Positions 11,330 to 24,244 of a stretch of 64,000 nt of DNA are shown piece by piece. The stretch's first letter is position 1. Each line of letters begins with the position of its first letter. The stretch covers positions 17,913,531-17,977,530 of the forward strand of contig NC_063443.1 in NCBI RefSeq assembly GCF_020379485.1, in the 5' to 3' direction. Below the pieces are notes generated by a model. The model had not been told where the DNA came from. It made no database searches and saw only the letters and a program-made list of their open reading frames with translations. Source of the stretch: Brassica napus. Taxonomy: Eukaryota > Streptophyta > Magnoliopsida > Brassicales > Brassicaceae. The position numbers and the translations under genes are program-made.

Positions 11330-12443
11330 ATGATGCATTTAACATTCAAAAGTGTGATCAGTTTCATTGTATAAGTTAATTGTACAGAGGAAGTGAAGTA
11401 TATAGGTTAGTGTGTGCTAAGAACTCTTGCAACAAATTTGTATGAATGTTCTGTTCCTTAAGTTATTGTTTCCAAGAAAGTTCTCTCCAGGGATTGAGTT
11501 TCCATCTCTAAACAACTTAACTAGTAATCCACGATGAGTCAATGGTTTAGAACCAAGACAAGCAAATCAATAACATGTTTTTTAGTAGCTGAAACTAAAG
11601 AAATCAACACAATTATCCGGAATAATAATAGAAAGAAATTATTATTCATTGCAAACGCACACGTCAAACACAAACTGAAGGCTCATGTAAACGCAAACGC
11701 AAAACACACAATCAAGGTTTCAATCTCCTAAGATAAATACTTCACAGTAACAGCTTTAATAGGTGAGTGTACCTAAATGTTTATACAAGAGGAGAAGGGG
11801 GAGTGAATCAAGATGGACAAGTTGCAAGAGGGACCAGTTTTAAGAATCTAGCAGCAAATGTTTTGTCTCATAGGTTAGGTAAAAGTCAGCACTCATCGAT
11901 AAAGATAAATGGACCACAAGCTACAGAGTACATACACTTGAAAGAGAGATGCACAACTTGCATATGAATATTAAACTGAGATGAGATATTTATCTAAATA
12001 TCCTATTCTCCTTGTTGACATTGACAACGAGGTTTTGAGGATATTCCAGAGTATTTATTAAAGGATCATGTAACATTATGATTAAAAAGCCAAAGTAATC
12101 ATAACCCTATACTGAATGTTCATTAACACACTCAGAAACCTATTTCCACAGACACCAGATAGTTTTGGTGAATACCTTTTATCTGTTGAGTCCATACACC
12201 AGCATCAAGCAGGAGCCTAGTCCCTGAAATAAAAACTTTCTTTTGTTGTATCAAGAACTTTTTTTTTTTTTTTGTAACACTGTTGTATCAAGAACTTAAA
12301 CGGTATTTTTTGTTACTCAAGAAAACCTTTTTATACATTGAAAATAGTTAACAATAACTAGTAAAAGTCGAGGGGAAAAAACACTCCTAAAATTGAGACA
12401 CACACAAGGCTGCAACTTTTACAAAGAAATACATAAGGAATCC
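11330..12443. other. Intergenic between ERF and WD40 genes
   Basis: Convergent 3' flanks of the ERF gene (plus) and WD40 gene (minus). Two small ORFs (11534-11731, 11767-11967) show no recognisable domain. A poly(A) stub lies at 12244-12297. Confidence 0.5.
12244..12297 (-). repeat. Poly(A) insertion stub with 17-bp direct repeats
   Basis: TGTTGTATCAAGAACTT is present at 12244-12260 and 12281-12297, perfectly duplicated around a 20-bp insert. On the minus strand the insert is GTGTTAC plus 13 A. Only seven non-A bases of the inserted element remain. Confidence 0.7.
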
Positions 12444-14689
12444 TCAGTCATCAGAGCTGTAGTCGCTGGATTCAGGAAGAGGTGGGACAGTGGCACAGCA
12501 GAACGCATCTTTGTCTTTGAGAAGGAGACAGCTTCCATCAATGTTCCATTTGAGGTCAGTAATGGAGAATCCAGGGAGGGGACTGCATACACAGAACGCA
12601 CCCGAGGGAGTCCACATGTAGAGGTGAGAGCTTCCGGTGCATAGGAGAAGGCGAGTGCAGGTTGGATCCCAGACAGCGGCTCGGATAGGTTCCTTCTGGA
12701 CCAGGATGGCTGCAACCTCGAGGCGTTGCATGTCCCATATCCATAGGGCAGTTGGCATGCTGTCGTTTCGTGTGCATATGTATTGGCTGTCTTTGCTCCA
12801 AGCTAGAAGCCCTGAGAACAGTTTGAAAGAGTTAAGATTTAGGAAAATTTCAACATCTGATTGCAGTTTCCTAGATTGTGTTTGGTTGCAGAAGAAAAAG
12901 CTTACCGACTCCTTGTTTTGGGTTAGGCTTGTCCACGAGAGGTTTCTGAAAAGGAAGTGCTACTGGTAAATCCATCACTTCATACCTGACACTTATGTAG
13001 CCTTCCGAAGCATCTGAACATATAACCACATGAAAAACAAGAAATGATTGAAGATATTTTATAATGATTACACACAAGAAGAGTGCTATAAGGAACAGGT
13101 TTGTTACCATAATTGCTTGGCATAAAGTTGTCATCCAACGATAACTCAGACATGTCGAGCTGCAAGGGTTCATCAACTTCCTAGAAAAAAAACAACGACC
13201 AATAGGTTACTACACGCCTGCATTGACAACCAGCATATGTCCTGCTGTTGTGGAAAGACCTTTACCTTGAAAATAGCAGCACAACAGGGGGCACGAACAG
13301 TTGATAGGTGTAAGAACTCAGCGAATGTTTTCCAAGTAAGGTGATTCAGGACCCGTAGCATCTGGTCATAGCTACCAATGGCAAGAAACTGACCACACGG
13401 AGACCATGAAACCGTCTTCACACCGAGTCCACATTCATATGCCTGATACTTAAACAGACACCTCCCATCTGGAGAATAGATCAGAACCTGCCCAAAGGTT
13501 ACACAAACTTAAGAGATATCCACGACAAAACCAAACATAACCATTGGTAGCTATGACCACGACCAAAACAACACATACCTTATATTCAAGAGGCGAATCC
13601 CACACCACAATAGAACTATCATCAGGTGACCACTCAAGATCAGCCAAATCCAAGGTATCAACAGCAAAACTACCCATGATCTCCCACGACTGACAAGACA
13701 AAAGGTTAACATAGTCCTTGCAGTCACGCCGCGTGCAGATTGCAGCAAACTTCCCATCTTTATTAAACGAAACTCCCTTGGAGCCATGCTTTGGCCACTG
13801 CACATGAACACACGCTGTGTTCAAAAGAGACCAAACTGTCAACCGCAGCTGAAACTCAGAGGTTGTGAGTATATGACGGCTGTCTGGACTCCACCTAGCG
13901 TAAGAAACACCAGCAGGACCTTCATCAATCTTGCAAGTCCACTCTGGCTGTGTCAGTGACCAGGCTTGAATCATTGGTTTTTTGTAGAGGCCACAAAGAA
14001 TGTACTCAGAGTCAAGCGCCCATTCTATGTAGCTTATTTTATCTAAGCAAGAAAACAATTGCACAACCTGCAGCATTTACATTCATTCATTAACATTCAT
14101 TCATTAACATATAATAATTTTATTTTAATTTAAATATTTGGTTTTAAGTTTTAACATTATTATTTTTATATTTAATTTTATCTATTTTGAAACAAAATAA
14201 AATCACAAATGTAATTATATGTATTCTTATTTATTTTGATTTAGTTTAATTATTCTAATTTTATTTTATTTAAAAATTCGATAGAACTAAATTGATATTG
14301 GCTAAAAATAACATTTTATTTATCTGATAATGACTATTTATTTAAATATGTATATTATCTCCTAGCTTTAAAATTCTACATTTATATATAAATTTTTGGA
14401 TATTCATAAAGATACAGAAGAAAAAATAAACTTCAACGATATCATCAAGTAGCAAGATCTACTAGCATTTTGACACATGGTAAGATCCAAATTGACATTC
14501 TACATCAGATTCACCGGTGAAATCTAGGGTTTAGGTGAAAAAGCTACCGAATCGAATTAGTTTTTTTTTAACCTGAAAAGAGAATGTGTCGCGGATCACG
14601 AGGCGATAGTCATTGGCGACGGCGACGTAGCGAGAGTTTGGGGAGAAGCAGCAAGGACCTGTCTGCTTGTAAGCCTCTGTGAACTCCAT
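12444..14689 (-). CDS. WD40 protein, WDR8/WRAP73 homologue
   Basis: Six exons: 14573-14689, 13579-14067, 13266-13487, 13108-13180, 12906-13013 and 12444-12811. They total 1377 bp (458 residues), and all joins keep frame with GT-AG borders. The N-terminus MEFTEAYKQTGPCCFSPNSR and blocks such as EWALDSEYILC, QPEWTCKIDEG, RDCKDYVNLLSCQSWEIM and VSWSPCGQFLAIGSYD follow animal WDR8/WRAP73 closely. That protein works with Msd1/SSX2IP to anchor microtubules at nucleation sites, and plants are reported to use an Msd1-Wdr8 pair at cortical nucleation sites. By position it matches At5g07590. Intron 1 is long (about 505 bp) and AT-rich. The C-terminus is acidic (SSDYSSDD). Confidence 0.9.
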
Positions 14690-15030
14690 GATTTGGGGAA
14701 GATGCAGAGAGACTGTGCGGTGGATTCTCAGAGGAGATGAGTCGATGCCGATGATCTTCGTTAAACTAAGCTCGGAGAGTCATTGATACTCTGACGCCGA
14801 GTTTCAAAATTGAAATGAGAAGAGAGGTTACGTTTCGGGTCGGGTTCTTATTGGGTTGGGTAGAATCCGGGTTATGGCTTTCAGGTTTAAACGGGCCTCT
14901 TTGGCCCATTTTTCTTTACTCGTTTGTTAAGGGAATGACAATAATACCCTTCTTTAAGAAACACCGTGCCGTTTGTGCTATAGGAGAAGATTGTCTGGTA
15001 AATTCTGTTTGGATGGTTTTTACTGGAGGT
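14690..15030. other. Intergenic, WD40 upstream region
   Basis: Promoter and leader of the WD40 gene on the minus strand. A small plus-strand ORF starting at 14815 shows no domain and is not called. Confidence 0.5.
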
Positions 15031-15690
15031 CAGTGTTCGGGTACCCATTCGGGATTCGGTTCGGATCTATTCGGATTTTAGAATTTCGAGATCAAAGATT
15101 TCAACCATATTTGGATATTTTCAAATTTCGGTTAGGGTTCGGTTCGGATTCGGATAACCGATTAAAATAAAATTATTTTTAAAATTTTTAAATTCATTAT
15201 ATATTTTAAATTTTTCAAAATCTATAAACAAAATATTATATATATTACATACAAATTTGAATAACATATGTCAAAATACTTAAGCTTAACATATAATTTG
15301 ATTTGGTTTGAATATTTAGATAGATAATCAATATATATTTCAAATATTTTTAATGTTTTGAGTATATTTTAGCTATTTCATTTACATTTGACTATTTGTA
15401 TATATTTTTAAGTATTTTGAACAATTTAAAAATTTTATATATTTGGATGTTTTAAGAGACATTAAATCTAAAATATATTTATATAAGGGGTATAAAAATC
15501 AATTTTGGATACATTAGGTACCCGAAATACTTCAGTTTGATCGGGTTCGGTTTTGGTTTTTTAGATACCAAAATTTTGAATCCGTTCGGATATTTAATCA
15601 ATTTTGATTCGGATTCGATACTATTTTTTCAAGTCAAGTTCGGTTAGGTTTTTCGGGTTCGGATTTTTTGCTTAGCCCTAGTTTTTACCG
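15031..15690. repeat. Dispersed CGGTTCGG-rich repeat
   Basis: Both ends are rich in TTCGGATTCGG-like words (GGATTCGGTTCGGAT near 15050; CGGGTTCGGATTTTTTGC near 15655), with an AT-rich centre. The internal words TACCCATTCGG and TACCCGAAATAC recur. This composition is typical of a dispersed non-coding mobile repeat in Brassicaceae, and a related sequence is at 52135-52660. Exact ends and class are unknown. Confidence 0.5.
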
Positions 15691-16177
15691 GGAAAACAAC
15701 AGAAAGCACAAAAAAAATTACATGAGTGTGTCTTCATACTAAAAATACAAAAAAAAAATTAATTACATAATATGCGCAGGAGAACAAAACAGAACATGAA
15801 CACTAACTTTGAAAAGACAAAGGTTAATGAAACTCAAAGAGTATACACTACAATCACGAACTATGGTTTGACAAATAGTCACTATCTCTCCAATCGTCTG
15901 AAGACTATCCCAGTATCCCACGCACATCTCTCACAAGATGTGTAAAATTCTACGTACAATCCTCTCCTCTTTACAATTGTGTTACTCTCCTAATAACTTT
16001 GTTCCTTGTTATCTTCATTAACATCAATCAGTGTTCTGCATCTCGTCAGGCCACTGATCATATCAGAAGTCTTTCTCCTCAGACGCAACTCCTATTTTTC
16101 CTTTAACTATGATCTTTTAGTCAAGAACCTTTGTAAAGAGTTGTAACGCTTCCTTCTTTGTTCTTACTCCAATCATT
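15691..16177. other. Intergenic, kinase 3' flank
   Basis: 3' flank of the minus-strand kinase gene, probably including its 3' UTR. Nothing else recognised. Confidence 0.5.
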
Positions 16178-17925
16178 CTAACATTTCTTGATGTCTTCGA
16201 GTTTCCTCAAGACCTGCTTGATGTTTGGCCTAAGAGAAGGCGAAGGAGAGCAGCAAGACAATGCAAGCTGAAAATACTTGAGGACAAGTTCTTCACTCAT
16301 ATCACCACTACTCTTGAGAATCTCAGGACGGTATAGATCAGACAACTTATGATCAATAACAGCATTCCTCACAAAATCAGGAAGATACAACTCGTTATCG
16401 CCTGTTGGATCGTTATTTATCGGTTCTTTACCAGTGACTAGCTCAAGCATGATCACACCGAGACTATACACATCACTCTCTTTGCTCACTTCCTTCACCT
16501 TTATCAACTCGGGAGCTTTGTATCCCTCGGCTGCTGAAACATCAAGAATCTCTTGTCCTGCCGTTTGGTTTAAAAGCAGATGCAACCCATAATCAGAGAC
16601 TCTAGGTTCGAAACTCGAGTTCAGAAGAACGTTCTTGGATTTTAAATTGCCGTGGACTATTGGTTTCTGTATCCTATTGTGAAGATAATCAAGAGCTTCG
16701 GTTATTCCAATAGTGATGCGTAAAATGTTGATCCATTTTACTGATTCATCATCTCCACCTACCAAACAAAAAGAAAGAATGTAACGTTCTTTAGATCAAC
16801 TCGTTTCATGTTTTGTCCAAATGAAGTGAAAAGTGAATAAACAAAAAACAGTACCGACAAAACACAAAGCTGTATGAGTTATATACTTTTAAATAGCTTA
16901 AATAAATAATGAAAAAAAAACTGAATTAAATGATCCAGCTAATGTTGTATAATTCCAGCTATGTAGTATAACACACATTCTTGTATGTATATGTTTCTAC
17001 ATGTATGAGGCACTGAGGTACACATGGTCTATCATGCACAAAACTAAATGAAACATTCGTCTAAAGCCCTCCAAAATTTTCAAAAAGAATTATATAGTTA
17101 TAGTTCTTAGAATTTATAAAAAAAGTAAAATTATTTAGACTCTAAAATCTTGAAAAAAATTATATAGTTATAGTTCTTAGAATTTATAAAAAGTAAAATT
17201 ATTAAAATCTTTAGTAAACTGCCTACCGCCCCAAAATCAAAGGGCCAGCCATGCAGTCACAATGTAGAAGTGATATCAACATCATGGAAACGGCAAAGGT
17301 TTCTAACCATTTTCCCGGCAAAGTAGAACATGACTCTGTTTGTTTCCCGTAAAAGACTAAAAGTTAAAGTTCTTTACTTTCTGTCGGAAAAAAGAAAAAA
17401 AAATTAAATCCTTTAGAAAAAAAAAACAGATTGCTTACTTGCGATGAAGTCGGAAAGATTCCCGGAAGAGAAGAAAGGATGAACCATAAGCTTCTCTCCT
17501 CTGTTTCCACCATAGAAACCCAACAGAGGAACCAAGTTCTCATGTCGAACAAGCCCAAGCGTCTCGATGACGCCGTTAAACTCCTTAGCATCCGATCTCA
17601 CAGTGCAAACCGGTCGGAGAAACCTGAGAACTCTAACTTTACCGCTGCGTTGCAAGGAAGCCTTGTAGAGAGTGCCGTAGCTTGATTTGCCAATGACTTC
17701 TCCCGGAGCATCGAGGATATCGCAGATGGTGAGATCTTCTCCGCCGCGAAACGTCACGAGCTCCCCTGTCTCTGAGGAGAATCCATGGGACTCGACGTCG
17801 TGTTGTTCAGATTCAGTAGATGAACGTTTTCTTCTTGTGCAGAAGATGAACAAGAGTAGGATGGCTAATGCTGATATAGAGACTCCGAGTAACAATGCTA
17901 AGAAGTGGCTTCTTGTCATCTCCAT
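16178..17925 (-). CDS. Receptor-like pseudokinase without ectodomain
   Basis: Two exons, 17439-17925 and 16178-16758 (GCA A|GTAAGC ... GGTAG|GTGG), give 355 residues. A transmembrane helix starts almost at once (about residues 8-29), followed by basic RRKR. There is no LRR or other extracellular domain. The kinase-like domain has a recognisable Gly loop (VIGKSSYGTLYKA), but the VAIK lysine position reads RVLRF, the HRD motif is HGN and DFG is DYG. APE is intact (YKAPEL). Catalysis is therefore unlikely; family relatives act as scaffolds or regulators. It fits At5g07620 by position and type. Intron 1 holds a 71-bp tandem duplication. Confidence 0.87.
17088..17210. repeat. 71-bp tandem duplication in kinase intron
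   Basis: AATTATATAGTTATAGTTCT and following bases start at 17088 and again at 17159, with small A-run differences. It is non-coding and lies in the intron. Confidence 0.75.
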
Positions 17926-20293
17926 GGGATTTTTTTTTTCTCTTCTTCTCTAGATTTCTTGAAAATAAAATTTGTGTTTATGATATGAGAGACTTTAGGG
18001 AAAATGGGTATTGCGCTAATAAATGACAAGTGTATGATTTAAAATTTAGAATTTATTGCAGAAATATTTTATGCGAAAGGAAATGGAAACTGCATCAAAA
18101 GGAAACGGAAAGTCTGGCACTGTGGAGTTTTACTGTTCACAAATGAGAAAGAGAGGATGATGGTGATAGGGGGAGATGAAGTTGATATTTAAGTTCAGAG
18201 GACAGATCTATGATAGTATCTTTTGTACCAACAGTGTTGACTTTATGTTTATTGTTTTTTTGGCCTGCAAGGGTGAAATGTAGATTGTATAGATGCAAAT
18301 ACAGGAGTATCATATTTTATATTTCTTCTGTTTCTGTTTCTGAATAAGTATCATTTTGATATTTTTCACACAGATTAAGAAAGTGGTTGAAATATACTCA
18401 TTATTATTAATTACATCTCTGATCAATAGTATTTAAGATAAATAAAATTATTTATAAAATCAATGTAGTTTGTAATTAATTTTCTAACTGAAAGTAAGTA
18501 TAATTTGCATTAGAATTGTAAATTGATATTTTTTATGTAACAAGAAAAAAAAATTAGAATAACACTTATTATAAAACAGAATGAGTATAACCATAAGATT
18601 TTTATTTTACATTTGAAAAATTTGTCATGGTTTTCTACTTAATAAATAGCATCTACAATGTAAATCTCTATTTTTACTTTTAAAATAAAATAAAACAAAA
18701 TATGAAGTAAATAGAATGAAAAATAAAATAAGATTAGAGTTTTTTTTTAGTTTCATATTCTATTTTAATTTATTTTAGAATGAAAAATATAATGAAATTA
18801 GAGCTGTCCTAACCGGATAGTCATATAATTAAAACACACAGACAGAAACAGAAACAGTGTGTCGATTGAAAATTAAGATGTATATTGACAGTGTTGAACA
18901 AAATAAAATGTATATTGACAGTATATAGAGATTATCTTTAAATGATGTCTCATGTAGCACGTTAGTTTCTTTGACTTTTCCCAAGATAAATAGTCGCGAC
19001 ATTGGTAATTAATTCTCATCATCTCAAGAAAAACGTTGAAAGTGGTGATGATAAATGTTGGGTTTGACTAGTGAAGGTGTTTGGAGTGCGTGGGCTACAT
19101 CTCAGATCTTTGATTGGGAGTTTTGTCCGGCAAGTTCATTATTACTAATGATTCCAAATTTATGTATCCATACGTTTTTTCAATATTAACGACTATGCTA
19201 TTGAGAAAATATTGTACTTCCTACACTACTATGTAGGGATTCGCATGGGCTAAGTAATTGGTCAGTGTATAGTATCCAGTATTTGGTTTCTGGGGTAGTA
19301 TTCTATCCGGATTCACATGGCTGTATCAACATAGATTTTGTTTCATAGTATTTATTAATTATTATGATGTTGCGTAAAACCCACCGATATTTACATGTAG
19401 TTTGTGAGCCGGTATGATTGTGTTAGCGTAAAGAGTGAAAATGAAAGGTTTGTTGAGATTCGTCATTCTACATTACGACTAATCTTTTGTTAGCTGCAAG
19501 GTTGTCTCTAAATTCCTTTTATTAGACTGTTGACATCGATAATGAACTTAATTCACTTTATTTAACGGCTCATAGTCACCTAGTACTCCTATGTTTAGCA
19601 GTTTAGGTCCCACAATCCAACGTCAACATGGCCATGGTTTAAGAAGCCCACGTCAATGTTTTAAATTGTTCACCACCATTGACCTAGTCTTCAGAACTAG
19701 GAGATTGCACGTTTTAAAAAGATTTGCTGACCTCATGATAAGAATATATACTAGTTGTAACTTCTAAATATGTAATGTATGATATAAACTCACAAACCGA
19801 ACTAAATATTACTACTACTAACAATCAGTACTTGTATGAAAGTCAATACAACATTAAGTGCATGGGCCAAAAACAAAACAAAAAACGATTGAAGACTGAG
19901 GACGGCACTTAATATTGATTGATACGTGGGTCGGCAGTTTCATTTTTGATGGTCCCAACGTGATCTATATATAAGTGGCTCATGATCCTAGTAAAAAGAT
20001 TAAAAAAGTACTGCCGTAGTATAGATCCGTGGACGGATGGATGGCCTTCATATGACAAAGCAGTTGCAACAATTTTAAAGTTGTAAAAGAAAACTCGACT
20101 CGCTTGTTTTCCTTTTTAAGTTTTTTTCCAATTTTCTTCTGGGACCTTCATATATTTTCAATGTTATTAACCACATGTGCATAGGTATTGATAAGTTCGT
20201 ATTTTCAAAATTGAATTTTGGTAATTAGACAAACCATATTCATTACTGTAGTTTGAGCGATTATATGTTTAATAGTCAGGTAATAATCAAACA
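17926..20293. other. Intergenic between kinase and tRNA-Leu
   Basis: Kinase promoter side (pyrimidine-rich leader at about 17928-17955), then AT-rich DNA with one MITE-like element (18320-18588). No coding sequence recognised. Confidence 0.5.
18320..18588. mobile_element. MITE-like element
   Basis: The left end TATTTCTTCTGTTTCTG...AATAAGTATCATTTTGATA is matched in inverted orientation by the right end (complement TATACTCATTCTGTTTTATA, AATAAGTGTTATT). The CTCCGTTTC-like tips and AT-rich core suggest a Stowaway/Tourist-type MITE. Ends are approximate. Confidence 0.45.
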
Positions 20294-20376
20294 GTCAGGA
20301 TGGCCGAGTGGTCTAAGGCGCCAGACTCAAGTTCTGGTCTTCGAGAGAGGGCGTGGGTTCAAATCCCACTTCTGAC
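20294..20376 (+). tRNA. tRNA-Leu (CAA)
   Basis: 83 nt. Acceptor GTCAGGA pairs with TTCTGAC (one G-T pair). The anticodon stem CCAGA/TCTGG encloses loop CTCAAGT, so the anticodon is CAA. There is a long variable arm (TCTTCGAGAGAGGGCGT) as in class II tRNAs, and the T loop is GGTTCAAATCC. Internal A and B boxes are present (TGGCCGAGTGG, GGTTCAAATCC), and a TTTT terminator follows. Confidence 0.95.
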
Positions 20377-20569
20377 ATTATTTTGCGTCATTATTTTTCG
20401 TCTAATAATTCGATTGGCTAACCAAACCGGAAAACGTCCGTTTATCCAAAAAATTCGAACCAAACCGACCCAAAATTGATTTTTTGTACGTCGTCGTCGT
20501 CGTCGTCTTCGCCGACCGCCGATCAATTTGGATTAGAGGTCGTCTCTATCATCAGCATCTCCCAGAAGA

Positions 20570-23500
20570 ATGGCGAGTAGTAGAGATAGCGTTAATCTCT
20601 CGCGCACCTTCAAGTACTTACTAGGTTCTTCTTCTTCTCTCTCTTTCTAACTAGTTATTTTCTTCTTTCTCCTTCGATTGAATTTTGGAATATATAATAG
20701 CTACGCAGTTTCTTTCCAGAGGCATCCCTTTCATTTTCAATTCCTGGATCGTTAGGCGTCTCACCGAAGCAGACTATGCGGTAAAAATACAAGTTTTGTT
20801 CAACTCAAATAGATATTTGCCAATGTAGCTTGATTTTGACTAATTGTGTGGTTGTGTGTTTTGCGTTTCCAAGGATCTAAGATTTTGATTCTAATTGCTA
20901 AAGTATGGACCTTTAGCTTTGATTATACTGAAAATTTTCATTTGAGTAGTAGCTACGTGGATGGTGTTTCCTATGCAGCTCTACGCGGTCCAGTTCCATC
21001 TCTTTGTTACATGTGTCTTGTTTCTTAGCCGGGAGGGGTTCAGGCGCGCTTGCTTGCGTGCTGACATCAACAGGTATGCTTAAAGCAATCCCCGCTGATC
21101 TAGTTTTACATAATCAGTCCAGGACTGAGTTTTTGTTATGCAGTGATGGTCTTGTATCAGAGAAGGACGTGGCCAGATTATTGAAAGTGGCGTGGGTGAC
21201 GTTGCCACTCGGAATAGCCGTTACCATTGCAGCATGCGTCTTTGTGTTATGGTGGCAGAGCCTTAGTTTCTCGGACACATATGCACAGGCTATCTTGATT
21301 CACGGTACATTTGTTGTAGTTTTCTATGCCTTTTATCTTTATACTTTGTTTTATGTTTTGTGGTGATACATCTGGCAGGGGCTGCGTGTGTGCTGGAGCT
21401 TATGGCTGAGCCTTTGTATATACTCTCTCAGACGTTGATGCTTCTGAAACTGCGACTGGTTGTTGAGACTGTTGCTACGTTTTCACGCTGTGTGACTTTG
21501 TGCTTTCTCATAGTCAAGCAAACCAACATGGTAACGTTGTGTAAACAAAGTTATTAGTTCTTACACCATTCCATTTTGGCTGTAACTGGTACTCAAGTTT
21601 TGGAATACTATGAATTAAAGGAATTGAAGAAAATGGAATGCTAAATAATGGAATTATGAAAGTTATGGAATAACAATTAATGGAATGAATAATTGCAGAG
21701 AAATATTTTTCTAACACAACTGGTAACTTTTTAAAGGAATTGAACGGAATGAGTAATTTTAGTTTAAATCAAATTATTAAGAATGTTAGAATATATCAAT
21801 AAAACGTGTATGATACTAAAATAGATTTCATGTAGCATGATTTGTTGCTTCCTTATCCATCATATTTCTGTTGAAAAAACTGGAAAATTTAAAGCTTAAT
21901 GATCTCCATGAAAAAAATAGAAAAAAACAAAATTTGGAGAAGTTCTCTCCCGTAAATAGTTAAAACATTGAATACTTAGAAGTGTTAAAAATAACAAAGA
22001 AGGTATTTTGCTGTTATTTTGCCCAATTAGTAACAATCGCATACGAGAATTATAAACTTCAAGAATCTTAGCAAATCTATTACTTGATTGCAGTAAATAA
22101 GTTACATAATATCTAAACTTAACTAAAAGTATTTTTTTATTAATTTGATTCCATTCCATCTCATTCACGTTACTTTTTTATCATGAATGAACTATAACTA
22201 CATTTCTTTTGATTCCATTGATTCCACATAAATTTTTGGAATGAGATTTATTTTGTATTCCATCTAACTGGTAGATTTTTTTTTGGAATCCAAAGGAATA
22301 GACCATTCCATACAATTCTATTCCAAAAAATAGAAATCCAGTTACATCCTTTGTTTCTACTTTCTGGCACTAAAATCTAATTATCTTTCAACATGTGTAG
22401 GAGAAAGGGATAATCTTTGCACTTTCACAAGTTGCGTACGGAGGTTCCTTATTTCTTGGGTACTGGGCTTATTTTCTCATGCGTGGCGTTTTCAGAAGCT
22501 TGAATCTCTTTCCTTTCAGGTAGGAGTTCTCTACTGTTGATATGATCTAATCAGCTCGTTCGTTTCCAACAAAGTTCATCGAATTTTGTGATGTTCACAG
22601 ACCTGGGAGCTTCATGGATTTCGATAAGCAGCTCTCAAGCATGTGTATGCTGTTTACTTTGCAGTCTTTCCGAAAGTTGATCCTTCAAGAAGGTGAAAAG
22701 TTGGTCCTTGTATGGTTAGATACACCTTATAACCAAGCTGTTTATGGGATAGTCGACAAACTAGGCAAGTCGCTTTGACAAAGTATATTATATTATCTTC
22801 AAGAGTGGTTGTTTATAAATATCTCTTGCAAAATTTCTAAAACCTCCAGGAAGTTTAGTAGTACGCATGGTGTTTCTCCCTTTTGAAGAAAGTTCATACA
22901 CTACATTTGCCAGGTTCGCATCAGGTTTACTTCTCTCCTGAGTTTAGTGTGGTACAGTATGTAATGAATCTTACTTGTAAATGTTTCATGATATTGGCTT
23001 ATATCATCAGCTCTCACTAAAAATAGATTGTTTCTGTTCGGCTGTTCCCCCTCTTTCTTGGCAGGTGATGATTACCAGCAAAAGAAGAAGAAACTTGGAA
23101 CTTGCTTGACCGAGGCCTTGAAGCTTGTAATGTTAATAGGTATACTCCTATGTATTACAGTTTAAAAAATCCCATTGCAATGTCCAGCTTTTCAACTTCA
23201 TATCCAAATCCCCAACTGTTTGTTTCATTTAACTCAAATCTTTTTTAACTTTCTGGGAATTTCATAGGTCTTATATTTATGGCATTTGGTCCAAGCTATT
23301 CATACTCTCTCATCAGATTGTTGTACGGTGAAAAATGGAGCGATGGAGAAGCTTCCTTTGCGCTACAGTTTTATTGTCTCTACATCATCGTCCTGGCCAT
23401 GAATGGTTAATGATCATATCTGGATTTACCTAATGCTTATTGACATTGTTCTTTGCTACAAAATCGAGCTTCTTCACTACTTTTGTAAACTATATTTTGG

Positions 23501-24244
23501 CAGGAACCTCCGAAGCATTTTTACATGCAGTTGGAACAGAGGATCAACTGAAGCGGTCAAACGACATGCTGCTTGTATTCTCACTGGTTTACATCGTATT
23601 AAACATACTGCTGATAAGATCTGCAGGAGCAATAGGCTTAATCTTGGCGAATTCCTTGAGTATCCTTCACCCTTATATAGATTATCAAACTACAATGAAC
23701 TTTTGTTTATCTTGTTTTGTCTCTCCTTGACTTTTCCAAGATATGATTGGAAGGATTATCTATTCAGGACGTTTCATCCAGCGCTACTTCAAGGTATACT
23801 TGGATTAAGATTAAACTATCTATCATGTTAGACAGTCTTTTATGTTGTTGTTGTTGTTGAACTCTACTATTCTCTACAGGGCGGTGCTTCTTCTTCACCA
23901 TTCTCGTTCAGAAAGTGTTTTCCTTCAGGTTGGCAAATTCTCATACTCTCTGGCATAATCACTATCATCTCAGAGAAAGCCATTCTCGACCATAAGAACT
24001 TCTGGGCAACGTTTCCTCCCCATTTCGCCATCGGTTTCCTCTGCTTTTGTCTCTCAGCCGTTGTCATGTAAGTCCTCTCTCCTCCTAAGACAATCACAAA
24101 CTCCATTTCAGGAAACATAGATCTGTCAAAAGTATTGGTTTCTGCAATACTGAAATCTTGTGGTGTGTATTATTCTCTGGTAGATACCGGCGTGAGAGAG
24201 CGTTCATCAATAGAATCATACGTTTCAGGAATCATGATGACTGA
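20570..24244 (+). CDS. RFT1: RFT1 homologue, ER lipid-linked oligosaccharide translocation
   Basis: Fourteen exons: 20570-20624, 20701-20780, 20979-21073, 21144-21304, 21379-21530, 22401-22519, 22601-22764, 22850-22924, 23065-23139, 23268-23405, 23504-23659, 23741-23793, 23880-24067, 24184-24244. They total 1572 bp, 523 residues. The multi-pass membrane protein begins [20 protein letters not shown]. It has RFT1 landmarks [34 protein letters not shown]-free loop [11 protein letters not shown] and [15 protein letters not shown]1 proteins are needed for Man5GlcNAc2-PP-dolichol handling in N-glycosylation; direct flippase activity is debated. It matches At5g07630 by position. Intron 7 uses a GC donor (CTAG|GCAAGT). 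Intron 5 contains a 772-bp MITE. The leader has a CGT run near 20488. Confidence 0.94.
21578..22349. mobile_element. 772-bp palindromic MITE in RFT1 intron 5
   Basis: The left end GGCTGTAACTGG...TTTTGGAATACTATG is mirrored by the right end (complement GGATGTAACTGG...TTTTTTGGAATAGAATTG). TTT flanks both tips. Words of the type GGAATG recur throughout and there is no transposase ORF. It sits wholly within the intron, so the protein is unaffected. The class is unknown. Confidence 0.7.

Noticed and set aside
12871..13176. 101-codon minus-strand ORF
   Set aside because: It reads through WD40 introns between exons 4 and 5; the spliced gene explains its coding parts.
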